In this document: positions 36,290-45,638 of the stretch, in pieces
How the letters are laid out: each line of letters begins with the position of its first letter
Position numbering within the stretch: position 1 is the first letter of the stretch
The notes under the pieces: model-generated
Databases searched by the model: none
Told to the model about the DNA's origin: nothing
Seen by the model: the letters and a program-made list of their open reading frames with translations, nothing else
Assembly: GCF_004362015.1 (NCBI RefSeq)
Contig: NZ_SNWW01000002.1
Span: 1-64,000 of the forward strand
DNA length: 64,000 nucleotides
Reading direction: 5' to 3'
Source: Flavobacterium chryseum
GTDB lineage: Bacteria; Bacteroidota; Bacteroidia; Flavobacteriales; Flavobacteriaceae
Program-made: the position numbers and the translations under genes

Positions 36290-36769
36290 TTACTTAATTC
36301 CGTCATTAAGCTTTGCGTTTTGTCCGGCTAAAATAAGCCATATGCCATCTTTTTTTGTCAAAATGATTGTTCTGCGAAATTCAAACGTTTGTCCAGGAAA
36401 ACGTGTATCGCCTGAAAGACCAGTACGAATGTGAGAAATGGCTACATCAGGTTTTACAAAAATTATGTCTTCTACAGCACGAGTATAATAATGAGACGAT
36501 TTGAAATAGCTTGTATGAACAATTTCATAATGATTCTGAATGTCCTCTTTCCCAATATAATATGCGCCAAACCAATTGACCCAAGTTGCATTATTATCGT
36601 AATTATCTGCAAGTCCTTTGGGATCATGTCTATTCCACGCTTTTTCGTAATTTGTCACAAGTTGTTTTATCGCGTCCTTATCATTTGCTGTATCAACTTG
36701 AGCAACAACATTTTGTAGTGTAAATATAAAAACTAAAGTCATTGAATAAATTGTAAAAATCTTATTCAT
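36290..36769 (-). CDS. Secreted SnoaL/DUF4440-like protein
   Basis: A 159-residue protein with a signal peptide (residues 1-23, ending VVAQ). The body, KQLVTNYEKAWNRHDPKGLADNYDNNATWVNW through FEFRRTIILTKKDGIWLILAGQN, is a typical NTF2-like fold of the SgcJ/DUF4440 type. Enzymatic function is not predictable. Monocistronic: there is no same-strand neighbour within 300 bases apart from pseudogenes. Confidence 0.75.
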   Translation of the reverse strand: MNKIFTIYSMTLVFIFTLQNVVAQVDTANDKDAIKQLVTNYEKAWNRHDPKGLADNYDNNATWVNWFGAYYIGKEDIQNHYEIVHTSYFKSSHYYTRAVEDIIFVKPDVAISHIRTGLSGDTRFPGQTFEFRRTIILTKKDGIWLILAGQNAKLNDGIK

Positions 36770-36882
36770 AATTAAGTTAATTAGAGGTTATTTAAAATAT
36801 CTCAAAACGTCAGTCTATGAGAAAACCTAATTTGAGTAGTCTCAAATATAGCAAAAAAAACTGTTGGAGTTGATACCTTTTT

Positions 36883-37074
36883 GCCGCAAAAAGCTAAGGC
36901 CGTTTTAATAACAAGAGATAAGGATTTGTTTTTTTTCGCTTCATTTTCGATCAATCCCCAACAGGACATCCAAACCAAATTGTTGAAGCCATTTAAAGAC
37001 AGGTCCTACCAGTAGTAAGCCAACCTCTTTAAATCCTCCATAAAATTTATAGTAATTTGTCCCGTAGAGGTCAC
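36883..37074. repeat. Dispersed intergenic repeat, modules A and B (copy 4)
   Basis: Module A (GCAAAAAGCTAAGGCCG then TTTTAATAA) is followed by module B (36951-37074, from TCAATCCCCAACAGGACATC to GTCCCGTAGAGGTCAC). The variable 12 bases are at 37003-37014. Module C is absent. The following stretch to 37465 holds no supported gene; a 30-codon hydrophobic frame at 37093-37185 is noted but not called. Confidence 0.7.
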
Positions 37075-37465
37075 TCTTAAAAAAAAGTTAAAATGAAAGT
37101 TTTAGCTTTTTTTTTGCCTCTTTTATTCATATTTAACCAGTTAATACGTCTAAAAAACAATGATTTGATTGTCCTGTCAAGTTAACCCTACTTGATTCAA
37201 ACCGCTTCAAAAGCCTTTAAATATTATACTTGCAGAAATTCCTTGTCTTAATGTTACATTCAAGAAGCTGCAGAAATTTTAAGCTTTCTAAAATTCATGG
37301 CAAACGGAGTAGTAAAGAAGTATTTAAACGAATAAGAAGATAATTATTTATCATGGTAGTTATAATCAACATTTCAGAAATTGGTGCAGGCTTTCATCAT
37401 TATTTAAATCTTCCTCTACATACCTGCTATTATTAATTGTTACTCAAAGGACTTTAAAACTTGAT

Positions 37466-37561
37466 TTATTTCTTTACAGACAATTGTTGTTTTACTCTAA
37501 AAAAGGAAGACATCAGAATAAAGAACGCGAATACTAATACGATAATAAAAAATGTACCCAT
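37466..37561 (-). CDS. Possible small membrane protein (31 aa)
   Basis: An open frame encoding a 31-residue peptide: about 20 hydrophobic residues (MGTFFIIVLVFAFFILMSSFF) followed by a basic tail (RVKQQLSVKK). Small hydrophobic proteins with a Lys/Arg tail are common and usually missed in Bacteroidota. No promoter or terminator is obvious. It is supported only by composition and length. Confidence 0.3.
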   Translation of the reverse strand: MGTFFIIVLVFAFFILMSSFFRVKQQLSVKK

Positions 37562-37662
37562 GATAACATTGATTTATGTTTATATGATGTAGTAAATTAC
37601 GAATTTTATGGTGATAAATAATTATTTTTTATTTTGACGATTTTTTTTGTTAATTTTTATTT

Positions 37663-37670
37663 TATTTTTG
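37663..37670 (+). promoter_or_regulatory. -7 promoter box of the frameshifted secreted protein gene
   Basis: TATTTTTG matches the Bacteroidota -7 consensus TAnnTTTG and lies 28 bases before the ATG at 37699. The -33 TTG is ambiguous: candidates at 37634 and 37647 have non-ideal spacing. Confidence 0.45.
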
Positions 37671-37698
37671 AGGTAAATTAAAATAAAAAACAAAATTT

Positions 37699-39211
37699 AT
37701 GAAAAAAATACTTTTATGTATTGCTATTTTTTCTACAATTTATATATCTGCACAAGCGGTAATTGTTGAAGAAAAATATGAAGATAGAAATGAACCAATT
37801 ACTTTTCAATACCTACCTAATTCTAAAAAAATTGTAGTTTATAAAGGTTCGCCAATTTCAATGTCATATTCTTATATAACTACAAATGCTTTAAGCTTTG
37901 ATGTCAATGGAAAGAAAACTGTTCTTTTTGAAAATGAAAAGTTAATGAGTCCTACATTTTCAGTCACAGAGAATACTTATAAAGCAAACGATGCTACACA
38001 AATTAAGAAGGCTAATTATAAATTTTTTCAGGATAAGAATGTTTTCCCCGTTAATTATGATACGCTCGAAGATCTAAATACCCATTATTTTGGACGATAT
38101 GATTATAATAGCGTATTATGCGCTGTTGAAAATAGATCGTCAGAAATGTTTTTTGATGCTTCTTTCAATGATTCTCATGATTTTGGTTTTACAAATCAAA
38201 AACAAAAAGGTACAATTAATTTTGAAAAAGATGATATTTATTTAGAAAGCATTGAAATCACTAGCAATGCAAGGAAAAGATTTAAGTTAGAAAAACCAAA
38301 TTTATCTCTATTAAAAGGTGATGCATTTGCAGAACAAGATTATAAAACATCTTTTATTTGTAAATTAAACGGTAATGAAAATTTTGATATCATTACAAAA
38401 TCTGTTTCTGCAGATTTTCAAACTACTATATTATACAAAACAACTTATGATTTTGTAGGCAAAAAAATAAATGAAATATCTCTGACATTAAAACTTAATA
38501 ATAAATTTTTCATTGCATCAGATAATTCTGGAGGACCAAAGGGTTTTGTGTCAGCTGACGAAAACCCAGGTAATCCTTTCACAGCTGCTGCAAAAGGTTT
38601 AGGAACATTATCTGTGAATAATTATTATGAAGATAAAAAGACAGGTGATATTTTTTGTTTACGGAGCTTTTAGTGAAAAAGCAACTAAAATAATAAATGG
38701 AGTAACTACTCCAAAAGGTTTTTATGTTTTTAAGTTTGATAAAAATGGTACTAAATTATGGGAATCTATTAATGCTATTGCTAGTAAAGATTTTTTTGAA
38801 AAAACACATACAAGTTCTAGACTACAGATTAATTTATTGGAGTATAAAAAAGATTTAATTTTTTCAGTTTCAGTTAATGATTTTACTGAATTTTCATATT
38901 CTACAAAGGTTGATAAATTGACTGGATCTATTTCAAAAATTAATTTTATTGAGTATAATAATACAACAAGTAATTTAAAAAATAAAGCTTTTATAAATAA
39001 TAGCTATGTTAGCGATGAATTTAAAAATAAAGTTTTCTCACAGATGACTTTTGTAGCTATGATTGTAAATCCTAATGTAATGAGTTATGTAAAAAGTGTA
39101 TCGAAAGATGGTAAAAAATTATATTATGAAAGTATAATTTGTGATGAGGGTATTTGGTTAGTAGAAACAGATAACAAAGAAAGTTATAAAATTTTATTTT
39201 TTAAAGACTAA
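37699..39211 (+). pseudogene. Secreted protein of unknown function, single frameshift
   Basis: One gene of about 500 codons split by a frameshift. The first frame (37699-38673) starts with a signal peptide (MKKILLCIAIFSTIYISAQA) and runs to YYEDKKTGDIF. The second frame then continues with FVYGAFSEKATKII and ends ILFFKD at 39211. The shift lies in the T tract at about 38650; one extra T would restore a single continuous protein. There is no recognisable domain. Repeated beta-strand-like segments (TKGFYVFKFDKNGTKLWES) suggest a beta-rich fold. It may be a real inactivation, a phase-variable tract or a sequencing error. The gene is strongly AT-rich. Confidence 0.65.
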
Positions 39212-39620
39212 AAAAAGCTCCCATTTTGGTAAGAGTGGTCTGAAGAAATTTCGGCCACTTTATATTATAAATACTTTTGCCGGATCTCCGCCTGCGAAGA
39301 TAGGAAATAAATCAATTTTTAGCTTCGGTGGAAGAATATAAACAAGTAGACACATATTTTTTATTTTCATCCAAATTAGCAAACATAATCATCAAATTTT
39401 GACCTGAATAATCTCAAAACTAACATTTAATTTTGTAAATAACTGAATTAAATCTTCATTTAAAGATTGAGTTAATATTCGGATTTAATACTTGAAATTG
39501 ATCCAATAACAAATTAGTGAAATCAATTATTTAACATTTTTCAAGATTTAACCTCTGCAATACATACAAACCGCATTTGAATAAAAATATAAAATAATTA
39601 TCCTACAAATTTACTTGAAA
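39212..39620. other. Gene-free region
   Basis: About 400 AT-rich bases after the frameshifted gene. No coding frame, hairpin or promoter that I can support. Confidence 0.55.
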
Positions 39621-39722
39621 ATAGGCTAATTTCTTTAAATCGTTCATAAAATGATTTGTAAATTGTTAAGTAACCGTCACAACAGCCAAAAGGCGCCAAT
39701 TGAAGACAATTGGCGCCTTTTT
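39621..39722. repeat. Dispersed intergenic repeat, degenerate module B end plus module C (copy 5)
   Basis: The tail of module B is degenerate (ATAGGCTAATTTCTTTAAATCGTTCATAAAATG in pieces, ending CGTCACAACAGCC). It is followed by a perfect module C palindrome, AGGCGCCAATTG-AAGA-CAATTGGCGCCT, at 39691-39718 and a T run. The hairpin would be a good terminator on the plus strand. Confidence 0.7.
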
Positions 39723-39813
39723 TTATACCTAATCACATAACTAAAACTTACGTTTATGCATGGGCAGCAGAGAATATAACAATAAGTAATTCCCATAACT
39801 GAGCAAGGGTCTT

Positions 39814-40239
39814 CTATTTAACAATCAATACAATACTGGTTTTAGCATACTGGTTGATTGCAATTTTCACATCATCAAAATTAGGTGCTGAGAGTTTTGG
39901 TTTATAATTTTTAGAAAATCCAAATCCTTCTGTCGGATAACCAATAATATTTCTATCACATTTTCCGTTATTATTTAAGTCTTGATAAACAGCAATAGCA
40001 TAATCGCCATCCGGTAGGTTTTTGAACGTGTAGACCACTTTATTTTCTGTAGCTTTTACTTTTGCGGTGGCAATCTGTGACTCATTATCAAGAAAGCCTT
40101 TCTCTTTATCGTACAATCCAAAAGAAACAGATCCTTTGCCGAGTTTTACGCCCGATACTTCAACGCTGAAATTATGTTGTGCAAACAGTGCCGAATTAAC
40201 TGTTACAAGTACTATCAAGATTATCATTTTAATTTTCAT
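39814..40239 (-). CDS. Exported DUF2141-family protein
   Basis: A 141-residue protein with a signal peptide ending LFAQ. The rest matches the DUF2141 pattern: GKGSVSFGLYDKEKGFL, YTFKNLPDGDYAIAVYQDLNNNGKCDRNIIGYPTEGFGFSKN. The acidic NNNGKCD segment is typical. A periplasmic or outer-membrane-associated beta-sandwich protein of unknown role. It lies 18 bases after the epimerase gene and is probably co-transcribed with it. Confidence 0.85.
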   Translation of the reverse strand: MKIKMIILIVLVTVNSALFAQHNFSVEVSGVKLGKGSVSFGLYDKEKGFLDNESQIATAKVKATENKVVYTFKNLPDGDYAIAVYQDLNNNGKCDRNIIGYPTEGFGFSKNYKPKLSAPNFDDVKIAINQYAKTSIVLIVK

Positions 40240-40257
40240 AAGTAATATTTTTAGGAT

Positions 40258-41316
40258 TTATAATAGAACCTTTTCTAGCTTCTCTTTCTCTAATTGGTTA
40301 AAAAAGTGATTCATCTTTTTTACATTCCCTTTTTTAAACGCCTGGTAGGGTTCTGATTGTGAGAGCAGCCATTTTTTTATCATACTTTTAAAAATGAAGG
40401 TGATTTTTTTTTGGAGAGGATAAATTTTCTGGCGGACCATCTCGAAATAATCATTCAAATTTTGCTGTCGAAAACCTAGAATATTATCTAAATCTTCACC
40501 ATCTTTTAAAATACCACAGTGAAAATTTTTCTCTGCAAAAGCCTTTTGTGGAAAATCAGCTTTGCCTAAGCCAAATTCAGCAAACATTTTGTCTAGAAAA
40601 GATCCATAAGTAATAACACAATCCTCTCCCCCTCCCAAATTGAATATTTGCTTCTCTAGTTTTTTTTGGTTTTCAATTGCTTTAGCAAAAGCTCTGCCCG
40701 TATCTTTTGGCGTGCAGATTTCCATTGGTGTATCCAGCGGCATATGAAACATCAATTTGGATATCTTATGATTCCCCATAATTGCAGCCAGACGAAAAAT
40801 ACTCCATGATAATTTGGATTTCCCAATCAACGACTCACACAACACTTTTGTTTCTCCATACTGATCACCGGGACTGGGCTGCAAAATATCAGTGATACTT
40901 ATCTGGGGATTCTTCATCCGATCACCATAAACTGAAATACTGGAACTAAAAATCAAATAACAATCCGGTGAATTCTTCTCTAAAGCGTAAATAAGATTTT
41001 CGGTCCCTCTCACATTGACACTGTAAGCCATCTCTGGATCTATATCTGCAAGAGGTGGAATGACAGCTGCCAAATGGATAGCTACATCCTTATTTTGGGC
41101 AACTTTTAGCACTTCTTCTCTATTGCTGATGTTGCCATACATAATCTCTACACGAGATCGAAAGGGAGCCAGTTTTTTTACTGAATTTTGGGTTTTTAAA
41201 TCAAAAACCGTTATTTCATAATCCGTATGCTCAACCAGATGCTGTAAGGTTTCAAATCCTACAGTTCCAGATGCACCAGTCAGAAGTATTTTTTTTCGTG
41301 ATATCTTATTTTCCAT
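40258..41316 (-). CDS. NAD-dependent epimerase/dehydratase-family protein
   Basis: An extended-SDR protein of about 352 residues. The Rossmann motif is ILLTGASGTVGFETLQ. Downstream landmarks are DVAIHLAAVIPP, NVRGTENLIYAL, SSSISVYGD and the active-site Tyr-x-x-x-Lys in YGETKVLCE. The C-terminal 80 residues are Lys-rich and atypical. An ATG ten codons further upstream (41346) is in frame, but the start used here (MENKISRKKI) follows an A-rich leader typical of this genome and places the glycine motif at a normal distance. The substrate is a nucleotide sugar or similar; unknown. Confidence 0.8.
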   Translation of the reverse strand: MENKISRKKILLTGASGTVGFETLQHLVEHTDYEITVFDLKTQNSVKKLAPFRSRVEIMYGNISNREEVLKVAQNKDVAIHLAAVIPPLADIDPEMAYSVNVRGTENLIYALEKNSPDCYLIFSSSISVYGDRMKNPQISITDILQPSPGDQYGETKVLCESLIGKSKLSWSIFRLAAIMGNHKISKLMFHMPLDTPMEICTPKDTGRAFAKAIENQKKLEKQIFNLGGGEDCVITYGSFLDKMFAEFGLGKADFPQKAFAEKNFHCGILKDGEDLDNILGFRQQNLNDYFEMVRQKIYPLQKKITFIFKSMIKKWLLSQSEPYQAFKKGNVKKMNHFFNQLEKEKLEKVLL

Positions 41317-41376
41317 TTTTTTTAATTTAACATTTGTCCTTTTCAATCCGCTTAAATTTTGATTAAAAAGCTATAT

Positions 41377-41408
41377 TTGTTATACAATATGTTCAATATT
41401 TAACTTTG
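41377..41408 (+). promoter_or_regulatory. Promoter of the TetR-like gene
   Basis: TTG at 41377-41379 and TAACTTTG at 41401-41408, 21 bases apart, match the Bacteroidota -33/-7 consensus. Transcription would start near 41415, leaving a leader of about 115 bases. The region is shared with the divergent epimerase gene. Confidence 0.6.
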
Positions 41409-41532
41409 TGTTCTTTTTGATTACTACGTAAAACTATTAAAGAAGAATGTATTTGCTGTTTCAAAAAAGGATTCTACTGTACATTAGCGAACAAAGAATA
41501 ATGCTTTTGTAGCGTATGTAAAATAATTTGTG

Positions 41533-42081
41533 ATGGATTTAAGAAAAGACAGAAGGGTTCAGTATACTAAAAAAATATTGCGTGAGGCATTATTTAGTTT
41601 GCTGCACGAGAGGGAATTGAGCGAAATTACCATAACCGAACTGTGTAAAACAGCCGATGTCAACCGCAATACATTTTATCGGCATTATAATATTCCGCTG
41701 GATATAGTGCTTGAAATAGAAGATAATGTTTTTGAAAAACTCTCAGTAGTTTTGCGTAAAAGTACCAATATGGATGATGTGATACTGCTCAGCTGCCAGT
41801 TACTGGAAAGTGATAAGCAGATGAGCAAAATTGTGTTTACCAAAGCAGATGGAAGCGGAATTCTGTCGCGAATCCTGAGAAGTGTTCGGACTAATTTTCC
41901 AGTTGAAAATCAAATAGAACTTACCGACGAAGTAAAGCCTTTTGCTGAAATGGCATACCAATTTGGCGAAAAAGGAAGTATTGCTGTGATCAAAAATTGG
42001 ATCGAAAATGATTTCTCTGTTCCTGCTGAAAGTATTGCACATATGATAAGTTATCTGGTAAATAAACTCAATAAATTATAG
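41533..42081 (+). CDS. TetR/AcrR-family regulator, DhaS-like
   Basis: A regulator of about 182 residues. The helix-turn-helix is at residues 12-55 (YTKKILREALFSLLHERELSEITITELCKTADVNRNTFYRHYNIP). The C-terminal domain resembles the TetR_C_8 group found in dihydroxyacetone-kinase-type regulators. A GTG codon just before the chosen ATG could also start translation. It is divergent from the epimerase/DUF2141 pair, which it probably controls, though no clean palindrome was found between them. Confidence 0.8.
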   Translation: MDLRKDRRVQYTKKILREALFSLLHERELSEITITELCKTADVNRNTFYRHYNIPLDIVLEIEDNVFEKLSVVLRKSTNMDDVILLSCQLLESDKQMSKIVFTKADGSGILSRILRSVRTNFPVENQIELTDEVKPFAEMAYQFGEKGSIAVIKNWIENDFSVPAESIAHMISYLVNKLNKL

Positions 42082-42217
42082 CAATTTTTATAAGCCATCA
42101 ATTCTAATCGAATCTCTCAAAGCAAAATAAACAAATATCATGGATTTTAAAAACGAATTGTTTAATCTTCCTTAACGAATAACCTGAAATTACTGTTTTA
42201 CTCTGGAATGGAAACCT

Positions 42218-42490
42218 TTTTTGCCACAAAAGTTAAGGCGGTATCTTTTACATTAATTAAATAAAGTAAAAAATATCAGAGTACATTTTGTGCAAAATCA
42301 AAAATAAAACGATATCAATTTTCTCTCAATCCCCAACAGGACATCAAAACCAAATTCTTTAAGCCAATGAAAGACAGGAGTCACATATGGTAAGCCAATC
42401 TCTTCAAATCTTCCATAAAATATATAGAAATTAGTCTCGTCGAGGTCACAACAGCCAAATGGCGCCAATTGAAAACAATTGGCGCCATTT
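42218..42490. repeat. Dispersed intergenic repeat, modules A, B and C (copy 6)
   Basis: Module A (TTGCCACAAAAGTTAAGGCGG) is followed after an AT spacer by module B (42326-42450, variable 12 bases at 42378-42389) and module C (42461-42486, GGCGCCAATTG-AAAA-CAATTGGCGCC) with a T run. The rest of the 42082-42578 gap shows nothing else. Confidence 0.75.
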
Positions 42491-42578
42491 TTTTTATATA
42501 CCCTACTAGCAAATGGTTTGACTCGTTTCTGCTTTTTTTTTTTTAGAATTGCAACAAAAAAAACTATTTTCTGTTTCC

Positions 42579-45500
42579 TTACTTCTTTTCAATACTTGGC
42601 GGAATCAATTTATACATCACCGGAGTTACAATTCTTGATAATATTGTAGAACTGATTAAACCGCCAATTAAAACAATGGCCAATGGTGTAATCAAAGGAT
42701 TTGAGTTTAGCGCAATTGGAATCAAACCACAAATTGCAGTAATGGATGTCAGTACTACCGGCAGAAAACGCGTTTCTCCTGCAATGGCAATCGCTTCATC
42801 GATCGAATGCCCTTCCTGTCTCAACTGATTGGTAAAATCTACCAGCAGCAGCGAATTTTTGACCTGTATCCCGGAAAGACCTATAAAACCGATAATGGCA
42901 ACCAACGACATCGGACTTCCGTTCATAATAAGTAAAAGTACTCCCCCTAAGATTCCCAATGGTATAATCGAAAGCACAATAATAATTCCTTTAAAAGTTT
43001 TAAACTGCAGCAGTAAAACCGCAACAAACAAAAAGGTGCTTAAAATAATTACCGCCAGAAAATTACCACCCAGCGCATCTCCTTCGGATTCTTTTTCACC
43101 TGATAATTTGTAGTAATATCCTTTTGGCATTTTCAATTGATCCAGTTTTGGAACAATGTGCGTCAATAAATCATTGGCATAATAACCTTTTGCTGATAAA
43201 GCGGTTACTTTTGAAAAGCGTGATTTATTAAAATGATTAATTGCAGTTGGAGAAGTTTCAAACGAAATTTCAGCAATCTGGTTCAGTGCAATCGGGGTTC
43301 CCTGAAGGTTATTTACGTACAGGTTTTTCAAAGCATCAAGGTTCGAAAATTTATCACGGGGCAATGTCAGTGTAACATTTCTGGCATCTCCCCTGTCATC
43401 TATATAATCGCCAACCGTTAATCCAGCTACCGAAAGACGGATTACCTTATCCACATCGCTCGTTAATACTCCCAGTGTTCTGGCTTTTTCTTTATTTATT
43501 TTAACTTTAACATCTGTCTTATAAGTATTCAACTCGTTGTTAATGTACACGGTTCCTTCCTGATTTCTAAGAATAGTTTCTACCTGTGAAGAAAGCTTGC
43601 GCAGCACTTCCTGATCTTCACCAAATAACCGCACTACAATATTGGCTTCTAAGGGTGTTCCCTGTTCAAAATCTTTTACCTCTACTTTTGCGTAAGGCAT
43701 AGTTTTAAATTTAGTTCGCAGTTCTTCAATCAAAGCTGTTTTTTCTGATGGTTTTGCTTCATCTTCTAGCTGGACAAAAATCTGTGCAAAATCCGGTTTT
43801 CTGTCCTGTGGATGCACATTGTAATAAATCTGCGGATTTCCCTTACCTACATTGGAAGTGTAATACACGATTTCTTTATGATTTTTTAACTCTGCTTCTA
43901 CAATTTTGGTCACGCGGTCACTTTCTGAAATATTGGCCTGAAGTGGTAATTTTATATTAATAAGAAACATTGGTTTTTCAGAAGCTGGGAATAATTTAAA
44001 ACCAGTTACTTTAAACAATCCAAAAGCAGTGATGCTTAAAACGATAGAAATGGCAATAGTTGTTCTGGGATATTTTAAGGCTTTTGGCATAACATCACGG
44101 TACGCTCTGGTCAGGAACTTTTGCAGATACTGAAGAAAAATATTCCCTCCCGCATGATCGTGTGTTTTTAAAAATCGGCTTCCTAAAAACGGAACCAATG
44201 TTAAAGCTACAATCATCGATGCCAAAACACTTGTAATGACAGCCATTGGCAGACTTCGGATAAACTCACCCGAAACATCCGGCAGAAAAGTCAGCGGTAA
44301 AAAAGCGATAATAAGTGTTGCAGTACAGCCTACTACAGCAATTCCAATTTGTCTGGTGCCTTTAAGGACTGCATCCATTTTTGAATGTCCTTCTCGCAGC
44401 CACCGTTCTATATTTTCGACTACCACAATACTGTCATCAACCAGTAATCCCAAAGCTACCACCAGACCAACGATACTCAACTGATTTAAAGAAAAGCCAA
44501 AAGCATTCATTGCAATTAATCCTAATGCGAGCGATAACGGAATAGAAATCATCACAATTCCGGAAGCTCTTAAACCTAATGGAAGCAATGTAACAATTAC
44601 CAAAAAAATTGCCAGCATAAAATCAAAACCTAAATGTCCCAGACGCTGCGATACCATATTCGCCTGATCAAAGTTTTTTACCAATTTTATGTTTGACGGT
44701 AGTTCTTTAGAAAATTCATCTACAATTGGCAAGAATTCTTTTTGTACATCGGTAATGTTTACATTGTCTTTCATTCCGGCTGTCACGAGCACACAACGGT
44801 GTCCGTTGATGCGCGTAATATGATCGACAACCTGAGACTTATAGCCTACTTCGGCTACATCTCTCATGTAGATTATTTTTCCGTTCGCATTGTAAATTAC
44901 CGTATTGGCTACATCATCGGCATTTTTAAATTTACCGCTGGTTTTTACATTAAATACTTTACTGCCTAAGTCTATGCTTCCTCCCGGAATATCGGCTGCT
45001 TCGCTTTGTAGGCTTCCGATGACCACGTTTAACGGAATTTTTAGCTGTGCCAGTTTTTCCAACTGTAAGTCAATGCGAATTTCCTGCTCCGGAATTCCGG
45101 CATATTTTACATCTTTAAGATTGGTTATTTTCTCAATTTTAGATTTAAGCTTATCCGCTTCATCGCGCAGCTTTTTGTCTGACGCATTTTCAGAAACCAA
45201 AGCCACCTGAAGGATTTTTACATCTGATGAAGCAATTTTTTCGGTTTTTATCTGATAAATATCTTTGGGAAGTTCGCTGTTTTTAAGCGCATTCATTTCC
45301 GTAGAAATCTCCTGATATTTGTTATCAACATCAACGCCGTATTTAAATTTTACCTGAAAAGCAGCAACACCGTCTTCTACTGTGGTTAATATTTTTTCGA
45401 TATTTTCGAGTCCGTAAATTTTGTTTTCGATCGGTTTTACGACCTGTTCCTCCATATCTTTCGGATTTGTGCCGGGATAAATTACCGTAATTAAATATTG

Positions 45501-45629
45501 TGGAGGATGTGTTGCAGGATCTTCAGCCCTTGGCATTGTAAACAGGGTAAGATAACCTACCACAGCAACCAGCAGAAATATAATCAGCGTAAACTGATAA
45601 TTCTTAACAGCAAAGTTTGTTATTTTCAT
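42579..45629 (-). CDS. RND efflux permease (HAE1/AcrB-type)
   Basis: A 1016-residue inner-membrane pump. It has the classical N terminus (NYQFTLIIFLLVAVVGYLTL), large porter loops, the proton-relay Asp-Asp in GLVVALGLLVDDSIVVVENIERWL (about 396-397), and the repeated second half ending GGLISSTILSRIVTPVMYKL. It works with the adaptor and TolC-like channel encoded just upstream in one operon (9- and 11-base gaps) to expel drugs or other hydrophobic compounds. Full length. Regulation is probably by the TetR protein at 48126-48743. Confidence 0.9.
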   Translation of the reverse strand: MKITNFAVKNYQFTLIIFLLVAVVGYLTLFTMPRAEDPATHPPQYLITVIYPGTNPKDMEEQVVKPIENKIYGLENIEKILTTVEDGVAAFQVKFKYGVDVDNKYQEISTEMNALKNSELPKDIYQIKTEKIASSDVKILQVALVSENASDKKLRDEADKLKSKIEKITNLKDVKYAGIPEQEIRIDLQLEKLAQLKIPLNVVIGSLQSEAADIPGGSIDLGSKVFNVKTSGKFKNADDVANTVIYNANGKIIYMRDVAEVGYKSQVVDHITRINGHRCVLVTAGMKDNVNITDVQKEFLPIVDEFSKELPSNIKLVKNFDQANMVSQRLGHLGFDFMLAIFLVIVTLLPLGLRASGIVMISIPLSLALGLIAMNAFGFSLNQLSIVGLVVALGLLVDDSIVVVENIERWLREGHSKMDAVLKGTRQIGIAVVGCTATLIIAFLPLTFLPDVSGEFIRSLPMAVITSVLASMIVALTLVPFLGSRFLKTHDHAGGNIFLQYLQKFLTRAYRDVMPKALKYPRTTIAISIVLSITAFGLFKVTGFKLFPASEKPMFLINIKLPLQANISESDRVTKIVEAELKNHKEIVYYTSNVGKGNPQIYYNVHPQDRKPDFAQIFVQLEDEAKPSEKTALIEELRTKFKTMPYAKVEVKDFEQGTPLEANIVVRLFGEDQEVLRKLSSQVETILRNQEGTVYINNELNTYKTDVKVKINKEKARTLGVLTSDVDKVIRLSVAGLTVGDYIDDRGDARNVTLTLPRDKFSNLDALKNLYVNNLQGTPIALNQIAEISFETSPTAINHFNKSRFSKVTALSAKGYYANDLLTHIVPKLDQLKMPKGYYYKLSGEKESEGDALGGNFLAVIILSTFLFVAVLLLQFKTFKGIIIVLSIIPLGILGGVLLLIMNGSPMSLVAIIGFIGLSGIQVKNSLLLVDFTNQLRQEGHSIDEAIAIAGETRFLPVVLTSITAICGLIPIALNSNPLITPLAIVLIGGLISSTILSRIVTPVMYKLIPPSIEKK

Positions 45630-45638
45630 GATACTGAA

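Noticed and set aside
37093..37185. 30-codon hydrophobic frame just after repeat copy 4
   Set aside because: Begins in the A-rich tail of the repeat; a signal-peptide-like start with nothing following it. Too little to support.
41376..41402. Operator palindrome between the epimerase and TetR-like genes
   Set aside because: The TTGTTATACAATATGTTCAA stretch is only partly symmetrical, with several mismatches; not better than AT-rich background.
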